A DNA stretch of 64,000 nucleotides from Immersiella caudata (lineage: Eukaryota > Ascomycota > Sordariomycetes > Sordariales > Lasiosphaeriaceae): assembly GCA_030512335.1 (NCBI GenBank), contig JAULSU010000005.1, forward strand, positions 2,294,001 to 2,358,000, read 5' to 3'. The notes under the pieces are model-generated. The model saw only the letters and a list, made by a program, of their open reading frames with translations, had not been told where the DNA came from and searched no databases. Positions 22,217 to 33,182 of the stretch are shown in pieces (the stretch's first letter is position 1; each line of letters begins with the position of its first letter). Position numbers and translations under genes: made by a program.

Positions 22217-23234
22217 CTATCGATACCTCCCCGTCCTCCAAGAAAACGCCTCCGCCGCCGCCATCCTCCTCTCAATCCCCCTAACCGCCCTCCCCACCCT
22301 CTCCCTCTCCTCTTCCCCTTTCACCGCACCCAAAACCCCCTCCGCCATCTCCCCAAACTCCCCTTCCCAAGCCCTCACCAAACTAAAACACAAACCCTTC
22401 GCCGCCCCCACTGAAACCCCCACCTCATCCGCCAATATCCTCACCCCATTCACCAACACGGCGCCCTGCCCCAGCTCCTTTGCAGCTTTATACTCCCTCT
22501 CAAAAGAAAACACATCGTTGAGGATGCTCACGTGGTAATTCGCTACCCGTTCGAGCGGCGCTGAGAGAGACTTTTCAAACTCGGTGAGGGAGATGTCTTC
22601 GATCCAGTAGAGGAGCTCGCGACAGATGGGCATGCCGACGTCGATTTCGCGGAAGGAGAGGTAGGAGCCGAGAGTCGGGAAGGAACCGCGGGTGGGGGAG
22701 CAGTGGCAGGTGAGCATGGAGAGGTAGGTTGTTAGGATTGGGTTGGGGGTATCAGGGGATGAAGGAGGAGAGAGGGCGAGGATGCGGGAGAAGAGGGTGG
22801 TGTGCATTTGTTCGATGGTGGTTGTGGGTTGGAAAGTGGAGGGGGAGGCGAGGAGGGAGTGCAAGCGGGAGACGAGGGCGGTGGAGGTGGTGAGGGGGGT
22901 GTTGTCGAACCAGTCTGGAAGCTTTGTCAGTTTCGCGGCCAGGGAAAAGGTGAAACTAAGGAGGCGTACCATCGACGAGGAAGCCGAGGAGGAGGAGCTC
23001 GCAAGCGAGACGGACGCGCTCGGTGTCTCCGGTCGGGAACATGAAGAGGACGACGTCGCTGAGCTTCCAGCTGATGAATGCCTTTTTGGCTTTCTCGGAA
23101 GGCCACTCCCATGTGTTCACGAGGTAGGAGATGACTTGTCGGTCAATCTCTTCGTGCTTTGGGTGCAGGACTGGCAGAGGGAGGGTTGAGGGTGGCGCGA
23201 TGGCCTTCAAGGGGTGCGATTGAATGTCATCCAT
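22217..23234 (-). CDS. Class I terpene synthase (sesquiterpene cyclase-like)
   Basis: Two exons (23234-22970, 22914-22217) flank a 55-nt GTACGC..CCAG intron and encode 320 residues. The enzyme would ionise a prenyl diphosphate, probably farnesyl diphosphate, with Mg2+. The Asp-rich motif is DDWFD at residues 88-92 and is created exactly across the splice junction. The NSE motif is NDVFSFERE at 221-229, which fits (N/D)Dxx(S/T)xxxE. The length is near that of compact fungal cyclases, and no prenyltransferase domain is fused. No P450, oxidoreductase or regulator gene lies within 4 kb on either side, so there is no recognisable cluster in this window. The product cannot be predicted. Confidence 0.85.
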
Positions 23235-24191
23235 GCTTTTGGGTGTCTCCGATTTGGTTTGCAGCGTTTGGACGGCCGTGATAAAGAGGACAAAGACGAT
23301 TGTTGTTGAGGTTCAAAAGGTCTTGCCAATCGGTCGGTTGGATCTTAGCAGTTGCTGTGATGTCCAGTTTTGACGTTTTTGGTCGAGGGGATTATCCTAG
23401 ATTTTATATCCTCCCAGCGAGGAAGCCGATTGAAGTTGCGATAGAATCACAGGGCTGGTGAATTGAACGGATAGGCTGTCCCGCGCCTAGACCGCTAAGG
23501 TACGGCCGCACCGGACATCGTTTTCACGGCCCGATTGAAAGAATCCAATGTCCTTTCTTTTGCCATTTCAACTTGCCGGGACGGCCTCGCTGTGGGCTGG
23601 CGGTGTTGTTTTCCTGGAAGCGCGTTGGTGACCAAGATGGGAATTGTTGGGGCGGTGCTGCATTCCCGTGTCTGGGGTTCGCATGTAGCGAGTCGCGGAG
23701 CTTTGGGGCTCGGACGGCAGTTACAGCTTCGGATATAGGGGCTCAATCTAGCGGATACCCAGACCCGACAGCTTAGGACTAGTGTGCGCTAGCTTCATCA
23801 GCAAACGTAGCCATACCCAACAGTAAGCTCCGTCGTCGGAGATGCGCACGAAACTGTCTCAAGATGAGCCCCCGTATTGCCCAGGTCCGTGGTAGCGGGT
23901 GCAACAGTAATGTTTGGCCTCATAGCGCTCCATCGCTTCAGTCTGGCCTTGTCTGTCTCTGCTTTTCCAGTTGAAGCAATCGCGGACCGAAGATTGAAGG
24001 GTTCCAATTCATGCTTCGAATAGGCTTAGGCAACAGTTTCGGTGATGCCGGTCGGTCGCTGAACTTGGGCTTCAGCTCATTATTGGCGCCTCATATGAGC
24101 TGAAATCCGCAGCATGTGGGTCAAAAGGAAGCTTGGCTTGCACAGCTCAAGTTAGATGCGGTTCACCGCCAATTGGGCTCCGTGAAGGGAG

Positions 24192-24281
24192 TAACGGTGC
24201 GAGCACCCAGTGCGAGTTCAAGGTGAACGCTTTTATTGCCACTCAACCAACCCCACACACCGCCCTCAACCACAAATAACC
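24192..24281 (+). repeat. Direct repeat, copy 1
   Basis: This shares blocks ACGGTGCG, CAC.CAGTG, TTTTATTGCC, CACACCGCCCTC and CACAAAT in the same order with 26145-26230. The two copies are about 1.95 kb apart in the same orientation. The nature of the repeat is unknown. Confidence 0.5.
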
Positions 24282-24676
24282 TTTGGAGTGATCTGAGCCT
24301 TGGAGCTTCGGGGCTTGGACGACACGCATGCGTTAGATGTAAATGCAATTGCAAGCGATTCTATTTCCCGCTGAACATCGAAACCCTCAGGTGTCATCAC
24401 ACAGCGGCGGTCCGTCAAGCCTGCCCGAGTGAGGCAAGAAGCGCGGGAACGATAAAGCGGGTCGGGGAAGTAGCTCAGGGCCTTGTTCCCCATTATTCTC
24501 CCTCCTCCAGCTATAAAGGCACTCTCTCCACTTTCAGAAGCGCCTCCATATCTTCAGCTCTCATCGGCGTTTCGGGCAACCTCGCCAGAAGTTCGCGCAT
24601 ATCGTGACGAGGCCGGCGGGTCTCCCCGTCAACGCTGAACTCAACAGATTCGACGATACCTCTTATAAGCGATGAG

Positions 24677-24727
24677 GCCGAACCCCCGGGAGAGCCGAAC
24701 CCCCGGGAGAGTTGAACCTTTGGGAGA
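24677..24727. repeat. Minisatellite, three 17-bp units
   Basis: Units at 24677-24693, 24694-24710 and 24711-24727 are GCCGAACCCCCGGGAGA, the same, and GTTGAACCTTTGGGAGA. The third differs only by C to T or equivalent transitions. Period and core (ACCCCCG) resemble the 19690 array. Confidence 0.85.
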
Positions 24728-26144
24728 GCTGACTAAATTTGAGTAGTGCCTACATGGAATTGGCAAGCCACAATCCAAGCCGATCCGCATTATCGTAGCG
24801 CGCCCTTTCGCTTTCCGTATTGTCGTGGGCCCCGACCACTCGTACCCTGAGCCCACAGGCGGGCCAGGAAATGCGGACCTGTCGTTAGCAAAAGCCGCTA
24901 CCATAGGGAAGTTCGGGGTATGTACGCACCACATGCTGTTGCTGAGTCTGGGTCTGCTCCGACTGCTTTCGATAATCGTAACGAATACTTAGAGGCTGAC
25001 TTTCCAACACCAGCGCAAGGCGGTCCACAGTGCAACGGGGAGGTGACGACAAAAGGGACCCACGGTGCGTCCGGTGCGCTGCCCTGCTGACAAGACCTCG
25101 AGGACCGAGCGAGAGGAGCGAAATCAAAACGCGGTAAAAGTTCCATGCTGCAGAAGGAGTATTGGGAGCCTCCACTTCGCAGTTAAACGCGGACGATATG
25201 GCGGGGAAGCGATGGGTGAAATGAACTTTCTCCTGTGTAGGTATCACCCAAGACTTGGCTTTTGGCGTCGAATATGCGGAAGACGACTCGCAAAGCTGCC
25301 AGGCTGAGCTGTCCGGGAGTGGGGCAGTGCGTCCAGGTTGGCCAGAGACCGCATCCAGGGAGAAACATGACGTCGAGCTCGCAGGGAGCTGATTGTTGGA
25401 AGCGTCGGCCAGAGACGTCGTCGCGAACTTAAAGCGGTTTGCATGTCAGCACAATCGGCAACACAGCGTGTTCGGGTGGGACGGCAGGGACCCAAATGTC
25501 CCATTCATCGCGCAGGCGTACACGATCCTGAGATTCCAAAGGCGAGCACGGAGGTGGCTTTAGCGTCCAGATTGCGAGCGCCAAACTCTCTTGCCGTAAC
25601 CCGGCGGGGAGATTAAGAAAGACACCATCGTGTAATGCGCCAGAACTACACCAGGAAGAGTAGGCACGGACATAGGAGGAAAAGGGAAAGTCGACAAGCA
25701 GAGCTTTGTTTGGGTACCCGAGACTGACAGGCAGCAATGTCGGCCGGATAGAAGACATTTCATCCGGTGCGCATCGCGCGTGGCTCAATCCCAAATGTCT
25801 GACGAAGTTGCAGAGACACAGTGCGTTTCCCATCCATCTTGTTGTCCGACAAGGTTGGTACGGTAACCCTCAAAGCGAGAAGGTTCAGAGCCAGGGCCGT
25901 GCTGCTGTCCGCCGATTGGTGTCTCCGGTGCGTATGAGCTACAAGATGGACGAAGAGGTCATCAAAAAGTTTGTTTCGGGGACGGAGTGGAAGAAGGCCT
26001 AACCTGAAGTAGGCCAATGGCATCACCATGTAGAAAGAGATCAAGCTGCACGGTGCCGTGATTGCCTCGATCAGCTGGGCAAAAGCACCTCGTTCTGGAC
26101 AGCCCAGACGGGATTTGGTGCTCCCTTCACTGAGCCCTGCATGA

Positions 26145-26230
26145 ACGACGGTGCGGACACGCAGTGAGGAATAGGGGTATTGTTTTTATTGCCCCTAAAG
26201 CTCTCACACCGCCCTCGCCACAAATCAACC
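26145..26230 (+). repeat. Direct repeat, copy 2
   Basis: This is the partner of 24192-24281, with the same order of conserved blocks and several small gaps. No gene overlaps it. Confidence 0.5.
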
Positions 26231-27619
26231 ATAATTCGCTTTTCAAACATTTAAATCAAAATGAACGTCAAAACTGCAAACCTTTTTGTAGTGTCCATCG
26301 TTGCAAGGCGGGCAGTCCCACTCAGACGTCCCACAGCTCGAATCGAGGATGACGTCACAGCCTCTAGAAGGCCTTTGCGACGACGGACAGTCCTTCCAAT
26401 GTCAACAGTTCACCTCAGGAGGTCAAAGCGCCCCTGGTTTTCGTCCCAAGAACTGGACCATCCATCAATCAGAGTTTTCTGTGTCACGAGGAGCCTCAAA
26501 ATGCTCTTTCAAAAGGGCAATGATCCTCTGCCCCACTGACAAAGCCCTTTCACAGTCTTGTCGTCTTGTTGTTGAAATTTCCACAATAAGAAGCGCTGGA
26601 CTGCCGGACACTTCTTTCCGCTCTGATCTCTTCCCATGATGCAGAATATCCATAAATCATTATTTGAGCCTCATTCCGGTGAGGGACAGTCAAATGCCGA
26701 AGGAAAAGGGTCAGATGAGGCCTCAAGCCGTGGGGATCTTGGTTTCCATTCGTAGCTATCTCCAGCCCCGCGGGCCCGGGTTTCCATGCTCGGAGATCGG
26801 ACGGAACCAAGGGCGCGTGTGCGCATGATTCACGCTTGCTCTTCTCTCAAGTTGTGGCTGCAGAAGATGGTGAGGACGCGTTGAAGCCTGTGGAAATGAA
26901 TACCATGAAGGGAATGATGGAGATGACAGTGGGTAATGCTGGTAGATTGTTGAAGCCTTCGTGCTCTTGAAACTCGATGATGAGCCCCTGAGCTCCCTGT
27001 TGAGGTCGCCTGTCTGGAGCTGCTCGTTGCGAAAACCTCAAAGGCCCAGAAAACAACGCTGGCGCCCTTTCATCTAGTCATCTGGGTGATCACGAGGCAT
27101 GGAAAAAACGCGTTGACCTTGAAGACGCGTCGTCAAACGTCGGTGGGGCGGTTGTTCCTACCACGACCAGTGCCGGTGTTGACGGCGCTAGCGCTCCAGC
27201 GCCCGAGACCAAATCCAGAATCGTTCTTGCCCACCAAAGACGTTTTCCTTATTCCCTCTCTCCCATCACATCCAATTCCTCTCGCAGAAACCTACCAGCT
27301 TCCTCACGCTCCCTTCGTCTTTGAGATAGCACTCCGTCTCCCTGGTCTTGACCAGGGCGCCCATCACTCTCTTTCTCTCACAAGACCGAGGGATCGCCAG
27401 ACGAACCTCGTCGCCGTCACCGTTGCTGCCGCTCTCTAGCGATTAACTCCCTCTGCCCCGCACTTGGTAGCCCTCGAGGCATCAGGCGATCGCAAACTCT
27501 GCTCTCCTCAACTCCGACCGCACAAATTCTTGCGATCGCTCAGCTGTCTCACACCTCCATCACCTCTCCTCTTCTCGTCTCGGCCTCCCCCTCTTTGACC
27601 TCGTCGCCTGCTATCTACG

Positions 27620-29871
27620 ATGGCCAACTGCTCCAAGGAGTCCCCGATTGCTCCCACGACCGTGGTATTTCATCTTCCCGTCATTGACGACGATCTGCCC
27701 CTAATCATGGAGCGCCTCGACCTCAACGAGGGCGCCGAGCCCAACTCGCCCGCCGACATGGGCACGCCCACGAACACTCCCATCGCTGCATCCAGCAAGG
27801 CTGAGACTCCCGCCGACGTCTCCGCGGCGCCGAATCCTACCAGAGCTGCCGACAAGCCTCCCATGACCATCACCGAAATTTTCAAGAGCCTCTTCAGCAC
27901 CGACGCGAACAACAAGGGCAATGGTTGCGACAAGCCCGCCAATGGCGACGTCAAGAAGGCCAAGTGTTGCGAAGAGAAGGCCGATTGCGCGGATGAGAAG
28001 GCCGATTGCGCGGATGAGAAGTCCGCTTGCGATGAGACCAAGATCAATTGCTGCGATGAAACCAAGACCGCTTGCGAAAAGGCTGCTTGTGCCGAGGCCA
28101 AGGCCAGTTGCGACGAGTCGAAGACCGAGTGTTGCGAGTGTAGCGAGGAGAAGGCCGACAGCGATGAGAAGGCCGATGCCGACAAGATTGATGCCAATGG
28201 CGAAAAGGCCAATGGCAACGACAACATCGAGGCTACAAATGGAACCGCCAAGGCCGCGATTGGTGAGGGCATTGCTTGCAAGTTTCTCACTGACGCCCTC
28301 AAGGTCCCCACTCTCAGTGTGGACCAGCTCTACGCCGAGAATTCCGCCAGCGTTGTGCAAATCAAAAGCGACCGCAAGATGCGAGTCTTTCTCGTTCAGA
28401 CCGCACAGGGTCTTTCTCCTTCATCCGGTGGCTTCAAGGCCAACTACTGCTTTCTTGTCCAGCTCGCCAAGAGCGGACATGATTGCGCTCAGCTGTGCTA
28501 CGCGTTCGAGAGTGAAATCAAGCGGGCCGTGGCGGAACTGAAGGCAAAGGGAAAAGACGCCCAGGTCAAACAGGAGCGTGTGCATGTCACAGACAAGCAT
28601 AACCGACTCCAGGTCTTTGATGTTACGCTCTTCTACAACGACGATGGAATCCTCAACATCGCCCTAGACCGCAGGGTCTTCAATGTCGTCTGGCCGACCA
28701 ACCTGTTCTTCCCGGGCATCATCGAGTTCCTGGAGGTGAGTTCGCTTTTTGTCATTCTTAGCCCCGTATTTCCACACGGCGCAGACTGCTGATCACCCTC
28801 GCGCAACAGTATGGCACGTACGATGAGGAGGGCGATGTCGACGGCGTGAGCCCCGCGATGAGAACTCTCATCAATCTCTTCAGCGAGCATATCTCTCGCT
28901 TCGAACCAACCCACATCGTCTTCAACGATGCCTTGACCATGAAGATCGCCGCGAACCACCCTCTGCGCCCGTGGCTCAAGCGCATTGGCATCATTCACAC
29001 CGCCGAGCAGCTACCCTTTGGCCCATTCAGCCAGGGAATCCTGGGTCATTGTATGTCGCCCAAGTTTGAGGTGGGCATGCTACACGATCTTGATGGCATT
29101 TGGTCGGTCTCCAAGTCGATCCAGGACTATTCCAAGAAGTACGGTAATCTTGACACCAAGTTCTTGGTTCACAGTCCCCTCACCTACCTCGACTCGAACC
29201 GCCAGATGCCCCTTGTTCGCAACAACATTGACAAGGGCGCCGTCGGTATGGTCAACCCTTGCCCTCACAAGGGTATGGACATCTTGGTGGCTCTCGCCAA
29301 GGAGCTTCCTCACATCAAGTTCATCACCTGGGCCAGCTGGGGTTCTGGAGACGAGCATTTGGAGATCTTGAACTCCATCTCCAACATTGAGTGAGTCACC
29401 TCCCGTTTTGACTGTCATACATGCAGACTAACACATTGTCACAGGGTCATGCCTACCACGCGGAACACGGATGAGATCTGGGACACGATCAAGATCCTCA
29501 TTGCGCCGTCCGTCTGGCACGAGGCCTGGGGCATAATTGTCACCGAGGCTCAGCTACGCGGAATTCCTGTCGTGGCCTCTAACGCTGGTGGTCTGCCCGA
29601 GGCCAAGATCGGTCTCCCTTACGTCATCCCCGTCAACATGGTCACTGGCAAGCGCCATCCGAATGGCTATTACGTTGTCCCCAAGCAGGACATCGCGCCG
29701 TGGAAGAAGGTTGTCGAGGGCCTTATGACCTGCCGCGACGAGTACGCGAAGGTGGCTGCCATGACGGCCGAGGTCTCTGCCAAGTGGCTTCGCAGCCTGG
29801 ACCCCCTCGCTCATGAGAAGTGGCTCCTGTCCATGATGGACGAGGAGGAGGACGTGGAGATTGGATTCTGA
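27620..29871 (+). CDS. GT4-type glycosyltransferase with Cys-rich acidic insert
   Basis: Three exons (27620-28735, 28810-29390, 29445-29871) encode 707 residues. Introns of 74 and 54 nt have GTGAGT donors and CAG/ACAG ends. The C-terminal half is a GT-B glycosyltransferase: TAEQLPFGPFSQG, PHKGMDILVALAKEL and HEAWGIIVTEAQLRG, where Glu-x7-Glu is the nucleotide-sugar box of families 4 and 5. The gene may be related to fungal CCG-9/trehalose phosphorylase-like proteins, but the acceptor is not known. Residues 100-175 form a Lys/Glu/Asp/Ala low-complexity block with 14 Cys, including CC pairs, in repeats such as EEKADCADEKADCADEKSAC. That is unusual for a glycosyltransferase and looks like an inserted metallothionein-like or linker segment. 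No signal peptide or membrane helix is seen. Confidence 0.8.
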
Positions 29872-30134
29872 GCACTCGGGATAATCGTTTGGGTTCCTGG
29901 ACAACGTTGATGCTTGGGACTGTATTGGAGGTGGCCATGGGATACATTATTAGAATGACATTACTGAATCAGTGGTAGTTAGTATATGAAAATCTTGGTA
30001 CCTCTGGCTCTGTTGGGATTGAGATGTGCACCATGCGTTACACGCACGTCCCCTCTCCCCTTTCCGTCGTGAAACCTTCCACAGCGATACTCAAGGACGT
30101 CGCACTCCACTTGCCCACGCCACGACGTATTTCT

Positions 30135-30660
30135 CTACATGTTCTCCCTCAGCGCCCCCCGCTCCTTCTTCCTCTCCTTCTTCTCTTCCATTCTCCTGAT
30201 TGTTTCTTCATCCTCCATCATCAGCTCTTTATCCTTCTTGGCCCCCCAGTGTGGCGTGTTACCATTGAGCATTGCCTGCATCATCGCTTGTCAACATGAC
30301 CACCATCTCAACTCGACGGCATGAACACTCACAGCAAGAGTCGGGTCCTTCTTCATCGCTTCAGCTTGGCGAACATGGAGCTAAGCGATGTCAGATCAAA
30401 AGCTACTTGCCAGTCCCAGGGGAGGGGGATTTACCTCCTCCCGCTCGATTGCATTCACGGCGTTGATTTGATCCTCTTATCATGTCAGTAGTCTTGTTGA
30501 GGGGCGAGCTTGAAGGGAGAAGCGCTGGCTGCTACATACTGGGCAGGTAGCCTTTGAGGTTTTTGCCGGTTCGCCTGGCGGCTTCGACGATTTCGGATCG
30601 TGGGATGTTGCGCTGTGAGTCGTCGTCTAAGTGCTGGTAATACTTGGAGATGGTTGACAT
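30135..30660 (-). CDS. Small charged fungal protein, four exons
   Basis: Exons 30660-30540, 30475-30435, 30380-30333 and 30275-30135 encode 116 residues. The introns are 64, 54 and 57 nt. The frame is continuous through short coding-like runs: MSTISKYYQHLDDDSQRNIP, KDQINAVNAIEREE, LHVRQAEAMKKDPTLA and AMLNGNTPHWGAKKDKELMM. The last exon is a helical Lys/Glu stretch ending LRENM. Exon 2 uses a less common AAG acceptor after CTGAC. The start at 30660 has a strong AAAATGTC context. In-frame ATGs at 30813 and higher could add a Pro-rich extension. I recognise it as a conserved-looking fungal protein of unknown function. It is convergent with the glycosyltransferase (263 bp apart). Confidence 0.7.
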
Positions 30661-31304
30661 TTTGGGGGATTTCACTGGTGGTTTGGAGGGGTTCTTAGGG
30701 GGTTTAGGATGCCTGTGATGTTGTTGGGTGTGAGGGACAAGGAGCGTTGAGGGGTAAGCTGTTCTAGAGATAGAAGAGAGGGGACAAAGTGACAATGGAT
30801 TGTAATAGGACATGGTATAAGCAAGCGACATGAGGTGCATTGTTTCCAGGGTCTTTGTAAGTTGCCATTGCTGCGTCATATTGCAGATGACATTGCGTCA
30901 AGTTTGAGTTTGCGACGATGTCATGGACGCATGTCAGCGGTGGAGTGACAGCTGCAGTGTGGAGATTCGCGCCGCTCTCGCTGCATGTAAGTTAAAACGG
31001 ACCTGTGCCTGTCAATGGGATACCCCGAAGGTGGAGGAAGTCTCTGAGCGTTCGGATCGGCATCTCATAGTGCGGTTTCGGAGCGGACGGTGGCAGATGG
31101 CGGGAATAGCTTCTGAGGAGAGTGAGATAGATGATCCGGAGTAGGAGGTCCTTTTGCCTTGCGCCTGGGTTGTACCGTTGCGTGTGGCGGCCCGCTTAGC
31201 AGGAAGGGGAGTGACGGCGGGACACACATGGCCCCGCCCGCCATCTCGGTAACGAACTCTCTACCAGAAGATCGGCAGGCGGGTTATAGGGCAGGGTGCC
31301 CAAG
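30661..31304. other. No further gene recognised
   Basis: The part next to 30660 holds the possible N-terminal extension and promoter of the small gene. The rest shows nothing coding that I can support. Confidence 0.35.
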
Positions 31305-31486
31305 GTTCTTTCAACAACCTCAGTACTACCCACTTGTGGTGCTTTGGCTCAGTGGTTCTTGGCGGCGAGGACTCAGATGGTCGAGTGTACCTGCCATCCA
31401 AATGAGTGCTCTGGATAGATGATCTACGTCGCCAATTCGAACCACACTTTTTGGCTGTTTTTTCTCAATTTTCATTTTTTTCTCTC
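31305..31486 (+). ncRNA. Pol III-type structured RNA / SINE-like unit, copy A
   Basis: The unit has a conserved leader (TTCTTTCAACAACC), TGTGGT at 31335, an A box (TGGCTCAGTGG) near 31345-31355, a B-box-like TTCGAACC near 31436-31443, and T-runs at 31448-31452 and 31458-31464. A TATA-like TTATAGGG lies near 31283. An outer stem UGUGGU/ACCACA and an inner stem UUGGCGGCG/CGUCGCCAA (5' arm 31359-31367, 3' arm 31427-31435) enclose a strongly conserved loop (GATGGTCGAGTGTACC, GAGTGCTCTGGAT). Copies B and C lie at 48.9 and 55.2 kb. It is not a normal tRNA because there is no separate T-arm stem and the unit is too long. Confidence 0.65.
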
Positions 31487-31799
31487 CTTAAAATGCCTTC
31501 GTTCTTTTCCTTCTGGCTGGCTAAGGAGGGAGGTCCCCTGCGGATTGAAATTCCTATTGAACCCTGGTCCATTTACTTTCCTTCCACAGCATGCCACAGT
31601 TTGGGATGGAATTCGTTGCTGTCCCACTGGGCCTGCGTTCTTTCCATGTTAAGGCCTCGGGCCCGAACAGGTACCTACACGGACATCAACAATTCTCGTT
31701 CCTGCTCCTTACTGCTCCAACTTTCCCCTCGCAACTCTTCCCTTAATCAAGTAGCCCATTTACCTCGCAACCGCCTATCTTAACATTGCTCTCACAGTT

Positions 31800-32760
31800 G
31801 CTTGCAGGAGCCACGGTATCGCAATCGGGTTTCTGCTTTGGCTTTGGACAACCTTCAGCGATGAGTCAACGTTCCGCCGACTCTACGCGGCCGTCTATAG
31901 CGAGACGCGCGACCTGCTGCTCAACTAGATCCGAGCCCGCATGCGCCAATCTATCACGAAGTTGCACGAGGCTGTTTTCAAACACAAGGAAGTGCTTCGC
32001 GAGTTACACGGCAGTCCCGTACCTCGACACGATCTTTGAATAACGTCGTCTAGCACACATCATCTTGCAGGCATTCTATCGCCAACTACATCTCTCCTTT
32101 CACGGACCTCAGCGCCTCCGCTATCGGACACGTCGTAATTGCAATGAATAGAGGCCGTCGAGCATACAATAGAGGCGCTCTATCGACCTCGCCCACGGCG
32201 TTGGCCGACAGATTCATCGCCCTCAGCCAAGAGATCGCACAGTTGCCTAGGGAACTCGACAAACCAATCACCAAGACCATCTCGGGTCTCGAGACTAGAG
32301 ACGAGAGCTCCCACAAGATGGCCGTCGACAGGCTTCGGCCGCCAGCCTACTTTCCCAACCAAGACGAGGCAACCCTCGCCAGCGGGCAGGTCATCGCCTC
32401 TACTGGTATCTGTTGACCGCAGCAGCAATCTGATCAACCTCCGCATCAACTTACGTCACCCAGCATACAGAAACTACACCCCTCACCAACTATCTTCACT
32501 CCCGAGAAGCTCTTGGCTTTATCCGTCAATTTGACTGGCTACATGAACTCAGAGCTACGGGTCAACCGGTACATGTCCCGTGGCCGAGGGTCAAAGGTCT
32601 TCGTCACTGCTGGTGCCTTCTTTCGCTATGCAATCGATGCTTCTCCAATACCGCACAAGTGTGGTGGGGAAGAACCCCTTCAGGGACTCGAACTCCACTT
32701 AAATCTCAACAGTGTCTTCAAGTCGGCAGTGAAAGTTTTCCTCTCGTCTTAGTAGGCTGA
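31800..32760 (+). pseudogene. Degenerate coding region of unknown family
   Basis: The plus strand reads HGIAIGFLLWLWTTFSDEST and continues RRLYAAVYSETRDLLLN, then TAG near 31926, then IRARMRQSITKLHEAVFKHK to TGA near 32040. In other frames follow YISPFTDLSASAIGHVVIAM, LADRFIALSQEIAQLPREL (to 32416) and a 79-residue open stretch ending at 32752. The segments look coding, with helical heptads and a hydrophobic start, but need at least one stop read-through and frame changes. I do not recognise the family. Unrecognised introns could explain part of the breaks. Confidence 0.4.
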
Positions 32761-32855
32761 GGTTCTGTTTGCCGCTATCTGCCTGATGACTCGGACAAAT
32801 ACAAACGTTGATAGCTCCTGGCAGCGTAAGCCATCCCTAATCTAAAACACACATT

Positions 32856-32917
32856 GACTGGCTATTGGCCAAAGTCAATTGCGGCTTGTTGGACAGGCGA
32901 AGAAGTTCTGGAGTCCT
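32856..32917 (+). repeat. Dispersed repeat R2, copy 1
   Basis: About 62 bp match 39658-39720, with most differences being transitions. The longest shared run is TGGACAGGCGAAGAAGTT. No gene overlaps it. It is probably a fragment of an old mobile element. Confidence 0.65.
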
Positions 32918-33182
32918 AACGGAGAAGGTCCACGGCAAATGTCATTATTTTCCTAGAAGGGCCTTTTCGGCGTCTTCAGATCAGAACAGGTCAAGTGGAG
33001 ACTTGAAAGAGCTCGTGTTTGTTGAGGCTTTAAGCTCTATATTCTCCCCTCCTTCCACCGTTTTCTCCTTTCACCAATTCCACCTCCCACAACTTTCCCC
33101 TTTCACCAATTCCTCCTGCAACAGTCTTCCCTCAATCGAACCTTCTCTTTCCAGACTCTGAAGCCTCTGAATTTCCGTCACC

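Larger units (their letters stand above)
23235..27619. other. Long gene-poor region with repeats and coding-like debris
   Basis: 4.4 kb without an intact gene. It holds a 17-bp minisatellite (24677-24727) and two direct repeats (24192-24281, 26145-26230). On the minus strand, protein-like runs occur near 25240-26040 (for example RLRDEWDIWVPAVPPEHAVLP and LRVVFRIFDAKSQVLGD) in different frames and may be a dead gene. A pair of similar strings lies at about 23696-23718 and 24301-24323 (GGAGCTTYGGGGCTYGGACG). Positions 27230-27610 are C/T-rich and probably form the promoter and 5' UTR of the next gene. Confidence 0.4.

Noticed and set aside
27670..28360. Two antisense frames and a plus-strand frame over the glycosyltransferase N-terminus
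   Set aside because: They arise from the triplet-phased low-complexity repeat. Only the annotated frame joins the catalytic exons.
31334..31446. Copy A of the repeat RNA as a normal tRNA with intron
   Set aside because: A and B boxes fit, but no T stem, anticodon stem or acceptor stem of seven pairs can be folded, and all three copies share the long central stem instead.
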